Below, one piece after another: positions 12,593-19,621 of a DNA stretch of 21,139 nt. A model generated the notes under the pieces. It had not been told where the DNA came from. It worked only from the letters and a program-made list of their open reading frames with translations, and searched no databases. This DNA comes from a virus. Every line of letters begins with the position of its first letter. The stretch's first letter is position 1. The translations under genes and the position numbers were made by a program. The DNA lies in the IMG/VR virus record IMGVR_UViG_3300042914_002369, positions 1-21,139 of that record; one strand, given 5' to 3'.

Positions 12593-14838
12593 TGGCAACG
12601 CTTAAACAAGATCCTACAGGTATCGAGGGCGCAGGTAAAGTATCTGCACGCGGTGGGCCGGACCAGAAAGACCACCGCGACACGTTGCAACTGATGCGTG
12701 ATCGGCTGCGGCAGGCGATCGGTGCGTACTCGGAAAGCCGTGAAGATGAGTTAGATGACTTGCGATTCATGGCAGGCTCGCCTGATAACCAGTGGCAGTG
12801 GCCGCAAGATGTACTGGCAACACGCGGCTCGGTGCAAGGGCAGACGGTCAACGCCAGACCGTGCCTGACGATCAACAAGCTGCCGCAGCACGTAAGGCAG
12901 GTAACCAACGAGCAGCGCCAAAACCGGCCAAGCGGCAAGGTCATACCCGTCAATGATCAGGCTGACGTAGAGGTCGCTGAGGTGCTCGATGGCATCGTGC
13001 GGCACATTGAGTACATGTCAGACGCTGACGTGGCCTATGACACAGCGTGCGAGAACCAGGTAACTTATGGTGAGGGCTACATTCGTATCCTGACCGAGTA
13101 TTGCTACGAAGATAGTTTTGATCAAGACATCAAGATCGCTCGCGTGCGCAATAGCTTCAGTGTCTATATGGACCCGCTGATCCAAGATCCGTGCGGTGCG
13201 GACGCTGAGTGGTGCTTCATTACCGAGGACATGCTCAAGGAAGACTACCAGCGCATGTATCCTAACGCTGCGCCGCTGTCATCAATCATGGCGCAAGGTA
13301 TTGGTGACCAAGACATCAGTCAGTGGATCACAGAAGATACGATCCGTATTGCTGAGTATTTCTACATCGCGCACAAGCGGGAAACGCTTTACTTGTTCCC
13401 TGGCAATAAATCGGTGTTTAAAGGGTCTGTCGAAGACGCTACGCTGCGCTCGATGGGGCTAGTACCCATACGTGAGCGTCAGGTAGACCGTAAAAAAGTC
13501 ATGTGGATGAAAACCAATGGCTTTGAGGTGCTTGAAGAACGTGAGTGGGCGGGCAACTGGATACCTGTCGTACGTGTAGTGGGTAACGAGTTCCAAGTTG
13601 ACGGTCGTATCTTTATTTCAGGCATCGTGCGTAACGCCAAGGATGCCCAACGGATGTATAACTACTGGACAAGCCAGGAAGCTGAAATGCTTGCGCTTGC
13701 CCCTAAAGCGCCATTTATTGGTTATGGCGGTCAGTTTGAGGGCTATGAGTACCAGTGGAAGACGGCTAACACGCAAAACTGGCCGTATTTAGAGGTCAAT
13801 CCAGACGTTACAGACGGCGCAGGATCGATTCTGCCGCTGCCACAACGTGCTGCACCACCTTTACCTCAAACGGGCCTCATACAGGCTAAAATGGGGGCTT
13901 CTGAGGACATCAAAGCTACCACAGGCCAGTACGATGCAAGTCTGGGCCAGGTGTCAAACGAACGTTCTGGACGTGCTATTTTAGCAAGACAGAAGGAATC
14001 TGACACCGGTACGTACCACTATGTGGACAATTTAGCGCGTGCTGTGCGCTACGTGACCCGTCAACTGGTGGATTTGATACCAAAAATCTACGACACGCAG
14101 CGTATTGCTAGAATTGTTGGTATTGATGGCGAAACCAACATGGTCAAGATCGATCCGACTCAGCAAGAGCCGGTCAAAAAGATCATGGATCAGACGGGCG
14201 TGGTAATCGATAAGATCTACAACCCATCAGTAGGCCGTTACGACGTGGTGGTGACCACAGGCCCAAGCTATATGACCAAGCGTCAGGAGTCAATGGACGC
14301 TATGTCTCAGATCTTGCAGGGTAACCCCAACTTGTGGGCCGTGGCAGGCGATTTGTTTGTTAAAAACATGGATTGGCCTGGTGCTCAAGAGATGGCAGCA
14401 CGGCTTCGCAAGACAATTGACCCACAACTGCTTGCTGATCAAGACAACGATCCAGCACTACAAGCGGCTCAGAAGCAAATTGAAGCAATGGGTGCTGAGA
14501 TGCAGCAGATGCACGATATGCTGATGAACGTTAATCAGTCGATTGAGGCCAGAGACGTCCAAGTACGTGAATTTGAAGCTAAAATTAAGGCGTTTGATGC
14601 TGAAACAAAACGTATTTCGGCCACAATGCCAGGTATGTCGATGGAGCAAATTCAAGATATTGTGATGGGCACGCTTGCTGCGGCGCACGATGCGGGTGAT
14701 TTAGTACCTCCGCAACAGATGCAAGGTCCGATCATGCCCGAGTCAGAGGGTATGGGCCGAGAAGCTGAGATTATGGCCCGCCAAGAAGAAGCTCAACAAG
14801 CCAGACCAATGCCTAATGTAGTACCACAGGAAAGCTAG
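12592..14838 (+). CDS. P22-like portal protein
   Basis: A 748-aa portal protein, the dodecameric ring through which DNA enters and leaves the head. It matches the P22-type portal family in length (P22 is about 725) and pattern: the early segment DELDDLRFMAGSPDNQWQWP, then TINKLPQHVRQVTNEQRQNR, then TYGEGYIRI, the stretch NSFSVYMDPLIQDPCGADAE, and KATTGQYDASLGQVSNERSG in the clip/crown half. The C-terminus (about 620-700) is a helical, coiled-coil-like barrel region (AAQKQIEAMGAEMQQMHDML) rich in Met and Gln. It begins within the stop of the 50-aa gene. This portal type points to a short-tailed phage. No scaffold or capsid gene follows. Confidence 0.94.
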   Translation: MATLKQDPTGIEGAGKVSARGGPDQKDHRDTLQLMRDRLRQAIGAYSESREDELDDLRFMAGSPDNQWQWPQDVLATRGSVQGQTVNARPCLTINKLPQHVRQVTNEQRQNRPSGKVIPVNDQADVEVAEVLDGIVRHIEYMSDADVAYDTACENQVTYGEGYIRILTEYCYEDSFDQDIKIARVRNSFSVYMDPLIQDPCGADAEWCFITEDMLKEDYQRMYPNAAPLSSIMAQGIGDQDISQWITEDTIRIAEYFYIAHKRETLYLFPGNKSVFKGSVEDATLRSMGLVPIRERQVDRKKVMWMKTNGFEVLEEREWAGNWIPVVRVVGNEFQVDGRIFISGIVRNAKDAQRMYNYWTSQEAEMLALAPKAPFIGYGGQFEGYEYQWKTANTQNWPYLEVNPDVTDGAGSILPLPQRAAPPLPQTGLIQAKMGASEDIKATTGQYDASLGQVSNERSGRAILARQKESDTGTYHYVDNLARAVRYVTRQLVDLIPKIYDTQRIARIVGIDGETNMVKIDPTQQEPVKKIMDQTGVVIDKIYNPSVGRYDVVVTTGPSYMTKRQESMDAMSQILQGNPNLWAVAGDLFVKNMDWPGAQEMAARLRKTIDPQLLADQDNDPALQAAQKQIEAMGAEMQQMHDMLMNVNQSIEARDVQVREFEAKIKAFDAETKRISATMPGMSMEQIQDIVMGTLAAAHDAGDLVPPQQMQGPIMPESEGMGREAEIMARQEEAQQARPMPNVVPQES

Positions 14839-14840
14839 CC

Positions 14841-15203
14841 ATGAAATGCGCTGAATTTGTAGGTATGTTGTTTTTGGCCCGTGATGTTGCTCACTCTGTA
14901 CACTTAAATACGCGCAGCTACAGCAAACACAAAGCGCTAGGTAAGTTTTACGACGAGATTGTTGATCTAGCCGATAAATTTGCCGAAGCCTATCAAGGCA
15001 AACATGGTCTAATTGGCCCAATTTCATTGATGAATGCTGGTAAAACCTCTAACATCCTAGATTTTATGCAAGATCAAGTTGATGAGATCGAAAAAATCAG
15101 GTATGAAGTGTGTGATAAGAGCGAAACCGCGTTGCAAAACATCATTGATGAGATTGTGGGGCTGTACTTAAGTACAATATACAAACTTAAGTTTCTTGCA
15201 TAA
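14841..15203 (+). CDS. DUF5856-like helical protein
   Basis: A 120-aa all-helical protein beginning MKCAEFVGMLFLARDVAHSV and continuing HLNTRSYSKHKALGKFYDEI, then VDLADKFAEAYQGKHGLIG. This H-x2-TRSYSKHKALGKFYDEI pattern matches the phage family known as DUF5856, whose fold recalls ferritin/Dps-type four-helix bundles. That structural link is inference, and the metal ligands are not complete enough to claim iron binding. It starts 2 nt after the portal stop and may be a minor structural or accessory protein. Two 12-bp palindromes lie over its last codons. Confidence 0.75.
   Translation: MKCAEFVGMLFLARDVAHSVHLNTRSYSKHKALGKFYDEIVDLADKFAEAYQGKHGLIGPISLMNAGKTSNILDFMQDQVDEIEKIRYEVCDKSETALQNIIDEIVGLYLSTIYKLKFLA
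15164..15194. repeat. Two adjacent 12-bp palindromes sharing CTTAAG
   Basis: GTACTTAAGTAC (15164-15175) and AAACTTAAGTTT (15183-15194) are perfect palindromes with centres 19 bp apart, at the end of the DUF5856-like gene and just upstream of the next start at 15213. They could be operator sites or a processing element; coding constraint alone does not explain both. Confidence 0.5.
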
Positions 15204-15212
15204 GGAACCAAG

Positions 15213-15521
15213 ATGGAACTTCTTAACCCGATGGGTAAAACCGATTACCCGACCTACACAGCAACAGCCGGTGCTACGGCTGGTAACACGACAGCGTGGG
15301 GCGCAGGGCCACAAGGTGTCTTAGTGTGGTGCGATGTAGCGTGTTATGTTGAAGTTGGTGTAGACGCTGTTGCTACGACAGCCAGCACTGCAATCACAGC
15401 TAACACACCCATACCTTTTGTTGTGCCTTTGAATACCACTGGTGCTCCGTGGCGTGTTAGTGTTCTGCGGGTTGGTGGCACTGACGGAACCGCTTACTGT
15501 AAGCCCATTAACAAGCAATGA
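15213..15521 (+). CDS. Hypothetical structural-type protein (102 aa)
   Basis: A 102-aa protein rich in Ala, Thr, Gly and Val, beginning MELLNPMGKTDYPTYTATAG. Predicted beta-strands (GVLVWCDVACYVEVGVD, then IPFVVPLNTTGAPWRVSVLR) suggest a small beta-sandwich such as a head-decoration, head-fibre or tail-associated protein, but I recognise no named family. AAGGAA is a few bases upstream of the ATG. Its stop overlaps the next start by ATGA (15518-15521), supporting coupled translation. Placement between the portal and the fibre genes favours a virion role. Confidence 0.7.
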   Translation: MELLNPMGKTDYPTYTATAGATAGNTTAWGAGPQGVLVWCDVACYVEVGVDAVATTASTAITANTPIPFVVPLNTTGAPWRVSVLRVGGTDGTAYCKPINKQ

Positions 15522-15703
15522 GTTACTTCGGCGTTGATCTTAGAAATTCTGTTGCTATAGGGCTAGCGGGTATTACGTCTTTATTTTCAGGATCTAAAGA
15601 TGTTCCTACACCACCCTCCGGAAATTTTATTATCTTAGAAACGTCTGGCTATCTTGTGCAAGAAGTAGGCACAGCACCAAATAATCGTTTTGAGTTGGAG
15701 TAA
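15518..15703 (+). CDS. Small hypothetical protein (61 aa)
   Basis: A 61-aa protein beginning MSYFGVDLRNSVAIGLAGIT, with SLFSGSKDVPTPPSGNFIIL in the middle and an acidic end (NRFELE). The first third is mildly hydrophobic but not a clear membrane helix; the rest is likely beta. No family is recognised. It overlaps the preceding gene by ATGA and ends 3 nt before the fibre start at 15707, so it belongs to the same transcription unit. Possibly a small virion component. Confidence 0.65.
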   Translation: MSYFGVDLRNSVAIGLAGITSLFSGSKDVPTPPSGNFIILETSGYLVQEVGTAPNNRFELE

Positions 15704-15706
15704 TCA

Positions 15707-17221
15707 ATGGCAGATTCCAAGATCTCCGCACTAACAAGCGGTAACCCAGCGCAATCAGGAGATGAGATCCCTATAGCGCGTGGTGGTGCTAACTACAAAA
15801 TTACAGCAGGCAGCATTGCGTCACTTGGTGGTGATGTAGATGGTCCAGCATCCTCAGTTGATAATCAAATTGCATTGTTTGACAGCACAACGGGCAAACT
15901 GATCAAAGCTGCAACGACAACAGGTGTCCTTAAAGCGTCTTCTGGTGTGATTGCAGCGGCTACAAGCGGTACAGATTATGCTCCGGCAACCACTGGTACA
16001 AGTGCACAACTATTAGCTAACAGTGGAAGCGGTGGTTTTTCTAATGTTACCGTTGGGTCTGGTTTGACCTTATCAGCTGGAACACTTTCAGCAAGCGGAG
16101 GTGGTCTTGCTTGGCAATCTGTACAGACCACGGGGTTTACGGCTGTGGCTGGCAGGGCTTACCCGTGTAATACGACTTCCGCAGCATTTACCGTCACGCT
16201 ACCTGCTAGTCCAAGCGCAGGGAATGTGATTACGCTGACAGATTATGCGGGGACGTGGGGTACTAATAACCTGACGGTTGGTAGGAACGGAAGCAACATC
16301 AACGGATTGGCAAGCAACCTTGTTTTGTCCTCTAGCAGGAATTCAATCCAATTAGCGTATGTTGATTCGACGCAAGGTTGGGTTATTTATTCAGGATGGA
16401 TTCAGCCTATTGTTTCAGTTGAATATCTTGTTGTGGCTGGCGGCGGAGGTGGCGGGTATGATGGAACTGCCGGTGGTGGTGGTGCTGGAGGTATGCTAAC
16501 TAGCACGTTAAATGTAGCGACACTACTACCAGTTACTATTACGGTCGGCGGCGGCGGCTCTGGTGGGACTGCCGCAGGAAATGCAACCAATGGAAACAAT
16601 TCCGTATTTTCATCGGTTACGGGATTGAAGGGTGGCAAAGGCGGCGACAATAATACTGCTGGTACTGGCGGATCAGGCACTTACGGTTCTGGTGGTGGCA
16701 GCGGTTTTATTAGTGGCAGCGCTGGCGGCGCTGGAACATCTGGACAGGGTAATGCTGGTGGAGCGGGTAATGGTGCATCTCCTGGGTTTGGCTCTGGAGG
16801 TGGCGGAGGTGCCGGAAGTGCAGGAACAGCCGGTGCAAGTGGTAGCGCAGGCGGTAATGGGCTGCAATCAAGTCTTTCAGGGACTGCTCTTTACTATGCA
16901 GGCGGCGGTGGCGGGGGCAATGTATCCGCAATTGCTCCTGGCGGTAATAGTGTAGGTGGCGATGGCGGGTCTGGATCGACCGCAGCGACAAATGGAGCAA
17001 CGAATCGCGGTGGCGGAGGTGGCGGTGCAATTGGTGGTGGAACCGCAGCATTAAAAAACGGCGGTAATGGTGGCTCTGGTGTAGTGATTTTGAAAATACC
17101 TGCTTCCAATACAGCGACTTTTAGTGGTGGTGTAACACAAACGTCTACGACAAGTGGTGGGTACACGATTTACACCGTCACCGCAACGTCCACGACCTCA
17201 GAAACGGTCACATTTAGCTGA
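15707..17221 (+). CDS. Glycine-rich tail fibre / adhesin protein
   Basis: A 504-aa fibre-like protein. Residues 1 to about 95 carry the recurring phage fibre N-terminal domain (ISALTSGNPAQSGDEIPIAR, then GGANYKITAGS), probably for attachment to the virion, nearly repeated in the protein at 18115. A middle beta region (about 130-235) ends in WVIYSGWIQP. The remaining half starts VEYLVVAGGGGGGYDGTAGG and is a long glycine-rich domain with many GGxG and GSGG runs, as in polyglycine-type phage adhesins. A short C-terminal beta domain (SGVVILKIPASNTATF onward, ending TSETVTFS) follows. The Gly-rich part is expected to be variable and to contact the host surface. Fibre function is inferred from the domain pattern and neighbours. 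Confidence 0.8.
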   Translation: MADSKISALTSGNPAQSGDEIPIARGGANYKITAGSIASLGGDVDGPASSVDNQIALFDSTTGKLIKAATTTGVLKASSGVIAAATSGTDYAPATTGTSAQLLANSGSGGFSNVTVGSGLTLSAGTLSASGGGLAWQSVQTTGFTAVAGRAYPCNTTSAAFTVTLPASPSAGNVITLTDYAGTWGTNNLTVGRNGSNINGLASNLVLSSSRNSIQLAYVDSTQGWVIYSGWIQPIVSVEYLVVAGGGGGGYDGTAGGGGAGGMLTSTLNVATLLPVTITVGGGGSGGTAAGNATNGNNSVFSSVTGLKGGKGGDNNTAGTGGSGTYGSGGGSGFISGSAGGAGTSGQGNAGGAGNGASPGFGSGGGGGAGSAGTAGASGSAGGNGLQSSLSGTALYYAGGGGGGNVSAIAPGGNSVGGDGGSGSTAATNGATNRGGGGGGAIGGGTAALKNGGNGGSGVVILKIPASNTATFSGGVTQTSTTSGGYTIYTVTATSTTSETVTFS

Positions 17222-17232
17222 GGATAAAATTT

Positions 17233-17700
17233 GTGATTACACAGGAACGGCTAAAAGAATTATTTACTTACAAAGATGGTCAATTTATTGACCGCAAAAG
17301 AAACGCAGTCAAGACGATTGTTCCTATTACAAGCTGTCAGCGTTATTGCAGAATCGTAATAGACAAAAAAGCATACAGATTTCATAGGATGGTGTTTTTA
17401 TATCACAAAGGTTACTTGCCAAAAATTATTGATCATATTGACAATGACAGAGCAAATAATCGAATTGAAAATTTGCGTGACGTTACGCAACAGCAAAACT
17501 GCTTAAATAGAATTGCTCATAAAAACAATAAATCCGGGTATAAAAATGTTCATTGGGCAAAAGCAATGAATAAATGGTGCGTACTTGTAAATATTCTTAA
17601 AAAAAGAAAAGTTATTGGTTATTTTGATGATGTGGAATTGGCTGGCTTTGTTGCTCAAGAAGCACGAAATAAATTTCACGGTCAGTTTGCTTGCCACTAA
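17233..17700 (+). CDS. HNH endonuclease with AP2-type DNA-binding domain
   Basis: A 155-aa free-standing homing endonuclease of the HNH_3 plus AP2 class. The HNH region spans about 48-85: YRFHRMVFLYHKGYLPKI, then IDHIDNDRANNRIENLRDVT (His68, Asn71 and Asn80 area). The C-terminal AP2 domain spans about 99-150: NKSGYKNVHWAKAMNKWCV and then RKVIGYFDDVELAGFVAQEA. The start is GTG at 17233 with AGGA 8 nt upstream. The gene is clearly more AT-rich than the genes on either side, a sign of separate origin, and it interrupts the fibre gene cluster. Its target site is unknown. Confidence 0.92.
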   Translation: MITQERLKELFTYKDGQFIDRKRNAVKTIVPITSCQRYCRIVIDKKAYRFHRMVFLYHKGYLPKIIDHIDNDRANNRIENLRDVTQQQNCLNRIAHKNNKSGYKNVHWAKAMNKWCVLVNILKKRKVIGYFDDVELAGFVAQEARNKFHGQFACH

Positions 17701-17712
17701 CCAAACGGAGAT

Positions 17713-18105
17713 TTGAAAATCGCACACTTTGCAAAAATTGATAATTTACAAACCGTAGTGTTTGTTACCGTTGGCCGCCAAGAAGATGACGGCAAAGAGT
17801 TGGAACTCTGCGCTAGAACAGGCGATACCTATCGGCAGACTTCGTACAACACTAGCGGCGGCGTTCACTACGATCCTGATACGGGCCTGCCATCAGCGGA
17901 TCAATCTAAAGCTTTCCGGAAAAACTACGCAGGCATTGGCTACACCTACGATCCCGTTCGTGACGCGTTTATCCCGCCCAAGCCCTATCCATCTTGGATA
18001 CTGAACGAACAAACCTGTTTATGGGATCCACCAGTAGCGATGCCTGATGACGGTAAAATGTATCAATGGAATGAAGCAACAACAAGTTGGGTTTTATCAA
18101 GCTAA
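17713..18105 (+). CDS. Conserved phage protein of the YAGIGYTYD type
   Basis: A 130-aa protein with stretches shared by many aquatic phages: QTSYNTSGGVHYDPDTGLPS, then RKNYAGIGYTYDPVRDAFIP, PKPYPSWILNEQTCLWDPPV, AMPDDGKMYQW. In phages it usually sits near tail genes, and its function is not established. The opening (AHFAKIDNLQTVVFVTVG) is typical of the family. The start is uncertain: TTG at 17713 has GGAG only 2 nt upstream, and no ATG lies early in the frame. The gene directly follows the HNH insertion, which may have altered its original start. It is followed 9 nt later by the second fibre gene. Confidence 0.8.
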   Translation: MKIAHFAKIDNLQTVVFVTVGRQEDDGKELELCARTGDTYRQTSYNTSGGVHYDPDTGLPSADQSKAFRKNYAGIGYTYDPVRDAFIPPKPYPSWILNEQTCLWDPPVAMPDDGKMYQWNEATTSWVLSS

Positions 18106-18114
18106 GGACTAACC

Positions 18115-19077
18115 ATGTCAACCATCAAAATATCGGCGTTGCCGAGCGGTAATCCGGCACAGTCAGGCGATGAAATACCTATTGCTCGCGGCGGCACAAG
18201 TTACAAGATCACTGCCGGAAGCATTATAGACCTTGCCGGTAACGTAAGTGGCCCTGCTTCTTCGGTAAACAACCAAATCGCTTTGTTCGCAGGCACAGCA
18301 GGCGACAGCATTCAAGCAGCATCGACAACCGGTTTGCTGAAAGCAAGTTCAGGTGTTATTGCTGCGGCTGTGCTAGGTGTTGACTATGGTGATGTCAGCA
18401 GCGCAGATACGATTTCTACGGATAACGCGCTTGCAAGATTTGATGGTACGTCGGGTAAGGTCATACAAAAATCGGTTGCCACACTTAGCGACGCAGGCGC
18501 TTTAGCGCTTCCAGGAACAGCTAACACCTTAACGCTTAGTGGGTCGTCTACAGGCAATCCCGCAACGATTGCGGCAACCGGCACTGACACAAATATTGAA
18601 ATTAAACTTACTGGCAAGGGTGCTCTTGGTGGTGTCTCCATCGGTACGGCTGACGGAACATCACTCTTTGCCTATACTTTTGGTGCGCCAGCAGTTAACT
18701 ATTTTCAAGTTATAGGATCGCCAACAGGATCAAGCCCTTTGTTTTATGTCGCAGGGTCCGACAGCAACGTATCCATGTATTTTGGTACGCAAGGTACAGG
18801 TGTTATTGACTTTGCTACCAATTCTAGCGACAGACAGTTTCGCGTAGCGCATACCGGAAATGCTGTGAATTATCTTCAAGTTACAGGTGGTGCGTCTGGT
18901 AATTCACCTGCTATGTCTGCTCAAGGGTCAGGAACCAATCTTGATATAACGCTAACACCAAAAGGCACGGGTAATGTTAGTTTTGGAACGTACACAGGCA
19001 CTATTTTAGCAATTGCTGGTTACATAGAGATCAAAGACTCTGGCGGCACTGTTCGCAAACTTGCTGTTGTAGCGTAA
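18115..19077 (+). CDS. Second fibre-like protein with repeats
   Basis: A 320-aa protein whose first 90 or so residues closely match those of the Gly-rich fibre: SALPSGNPAQSGDEIPIARG, then SYKITAGS, GPASSVNNQIALF and LKASSGVIAAA. The remainder differs. It has three imperfect repeats of about 42 residues (about 137-177, 193-235, 251-292), each with a beta strand, a P-rich turn, a G-[ST]-x-[ST]-N step and a KGTG or QGTG hairpin (GTDTNIEIKLTGKG, GSDSNVSMYFGTQG, GSGTNLDITLTPKG). It ends in SGGTVRKLAVVA. AAGGACTAACC precedes ATG 18115. The shared N-terminus suggests that both proteins attach at equivalent virion sites or one is an alternative fibre. Confidence 0.78.
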   Translation: MSTIKISALPSGNPAQSGDEIPIARGGTSYKITAGSIIDLAGNVSGPASSVNNQIALFAGTAGDSIQAASTTGLLKASSGVIAAAVLGVDYGDVSSADTISTDNALARFDGTSGKVIQKSVATLSDAGALALPGTANTLTLSGSSTGNPATIAATGTDTNIEIKLTGKGALGGVSIGTADGTSLFAYTFGAPAVNYFQVIGSPTGSSPLFYVAGSDSNVSMYFGTQGTGVIDFATNSSDRQFRVAHTGNAVNYLQVTGGASGNSPAMSAQGSGTNLDITLTPKGTGNVSFGTYTGTILAIAGYIEIKDSGGTVRKLAVVA

Positions 19078-19088
19078 AGGATTTTAAA

Positions 19089-19409
19089 ATGGCAACAGTA
19101 TTGACTTGGAAAATTGAATCGCTGCGGGTGATGCAAACGCCTGGGCCAAACACCGTGGTCTTGAGCAACTTCACGGTTAGAGGTGTTGATGGAGCGTTAA
19201 CAGCCTCTGCAAACCATGCTGTTATGCTTAAACCTGCTGACTTAAACAACTTCTTACCCTTTAATCAACTAACGCACGATCAAGCCATTGCTTGGACTAA
19301 AGAGGCTTTAGAGCCTGCTGGCGTTTTGTCGATTGAGCAAGAAGTGCAAAACCAGATTGACGAGCAAAAGCAACCTGTAGCGACTAAGGTTGATTTGCCT
19401 TGGAATTAA
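19089..19409 (+). CDS. Conserved phage protein (about 106 aa, DUF7936-like)
   Basis: A 106-aa protein beginning MATVLTWKIESLRVMQTPGP and continuing NTVVLSNFTVRGVDGALTAS. The later part, LPFNQLTHDQAIAWTKEALE and then IEQEVQNQIDEQKQPV, ends in LPWN. This layout (W-x-I-x-x-L opening, F-x-x-LT-x-x-x-x-x-x-W-x-KEAL middle, QIxEQKxP end) is a phage family of unknown role that I believe is DUF7936. It sits within the tail/fibre cluster, 11 nt after the second fibre gene. A structural or assembly role is inferred from position only. Confidence 0.78.
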   Translation: MATVLTWKIESLRVMQTPGPNTVVLSNFTVRGVDGALTASANHAVMLKPADLNNFLPFNQLTHDQAIAWTKEALEPAGVLSIEQEVQNQIDEQKQPVATKVDLPWN

Positions 19410-19411
19410 AT

Positions 19412-19582
19412 ATGCAGAATATCAAACTTGACTTAAATATTAATGAACTTAATAGTATTTTGAATGCTTTAGGCGCTATGCCTTACGTGCAAGTGGTTGC
19501 CTTGATTGACAAACTCAAAGTTCAAGTAACGCCTCAAATCCAAGAAAAATCGGATCATAATGACGATGATCATGTGCGTTAA
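19412..19582 (+). CDS. Small conserved phage protein (56 aa)
   Basis: A 56-aa protein beginning MQNIKLDLNINELNSILNAL, then GAMPYVQVVALIDKLKVQVT, ending with an Asp/His-rich tail. The pattern of a strand, NELNxILxxLG-x-x-PYxxVxxLIxKL and a variable tail is common among short phage proteins in tail clusters; function unknown. ATG 19412 is chosen over a TTG at 19400 because it follows the previous stop (TAA 19407-19409) closely and restores a typical N-terminus. Confidence 0.72.
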   Translation: MQNIKLDLNINELNSILNALGAMPYVQVVALIDKLKVQVTPQIQEKSDHNDDDHVR

Positions 19583-19596
19583 ACAAGAGTTTAACG
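19577..19596. other. Stem-loop between small gene and tailspike
   Basis: CGTTAAAC (19577-19584) and GTTTAACG (19589-19596) are perfect reverse complements around AAGA, overlapping the stop codon of the 56-aa gene. No T run follows, so it is not a classical terminator; it could be an RNA-processing or stability hairpin or an operator. Confidence 0.4.
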
Positions 19597-19621
19597 ATAG
19601 AGCTGCAATAGGGAGTTAGCT

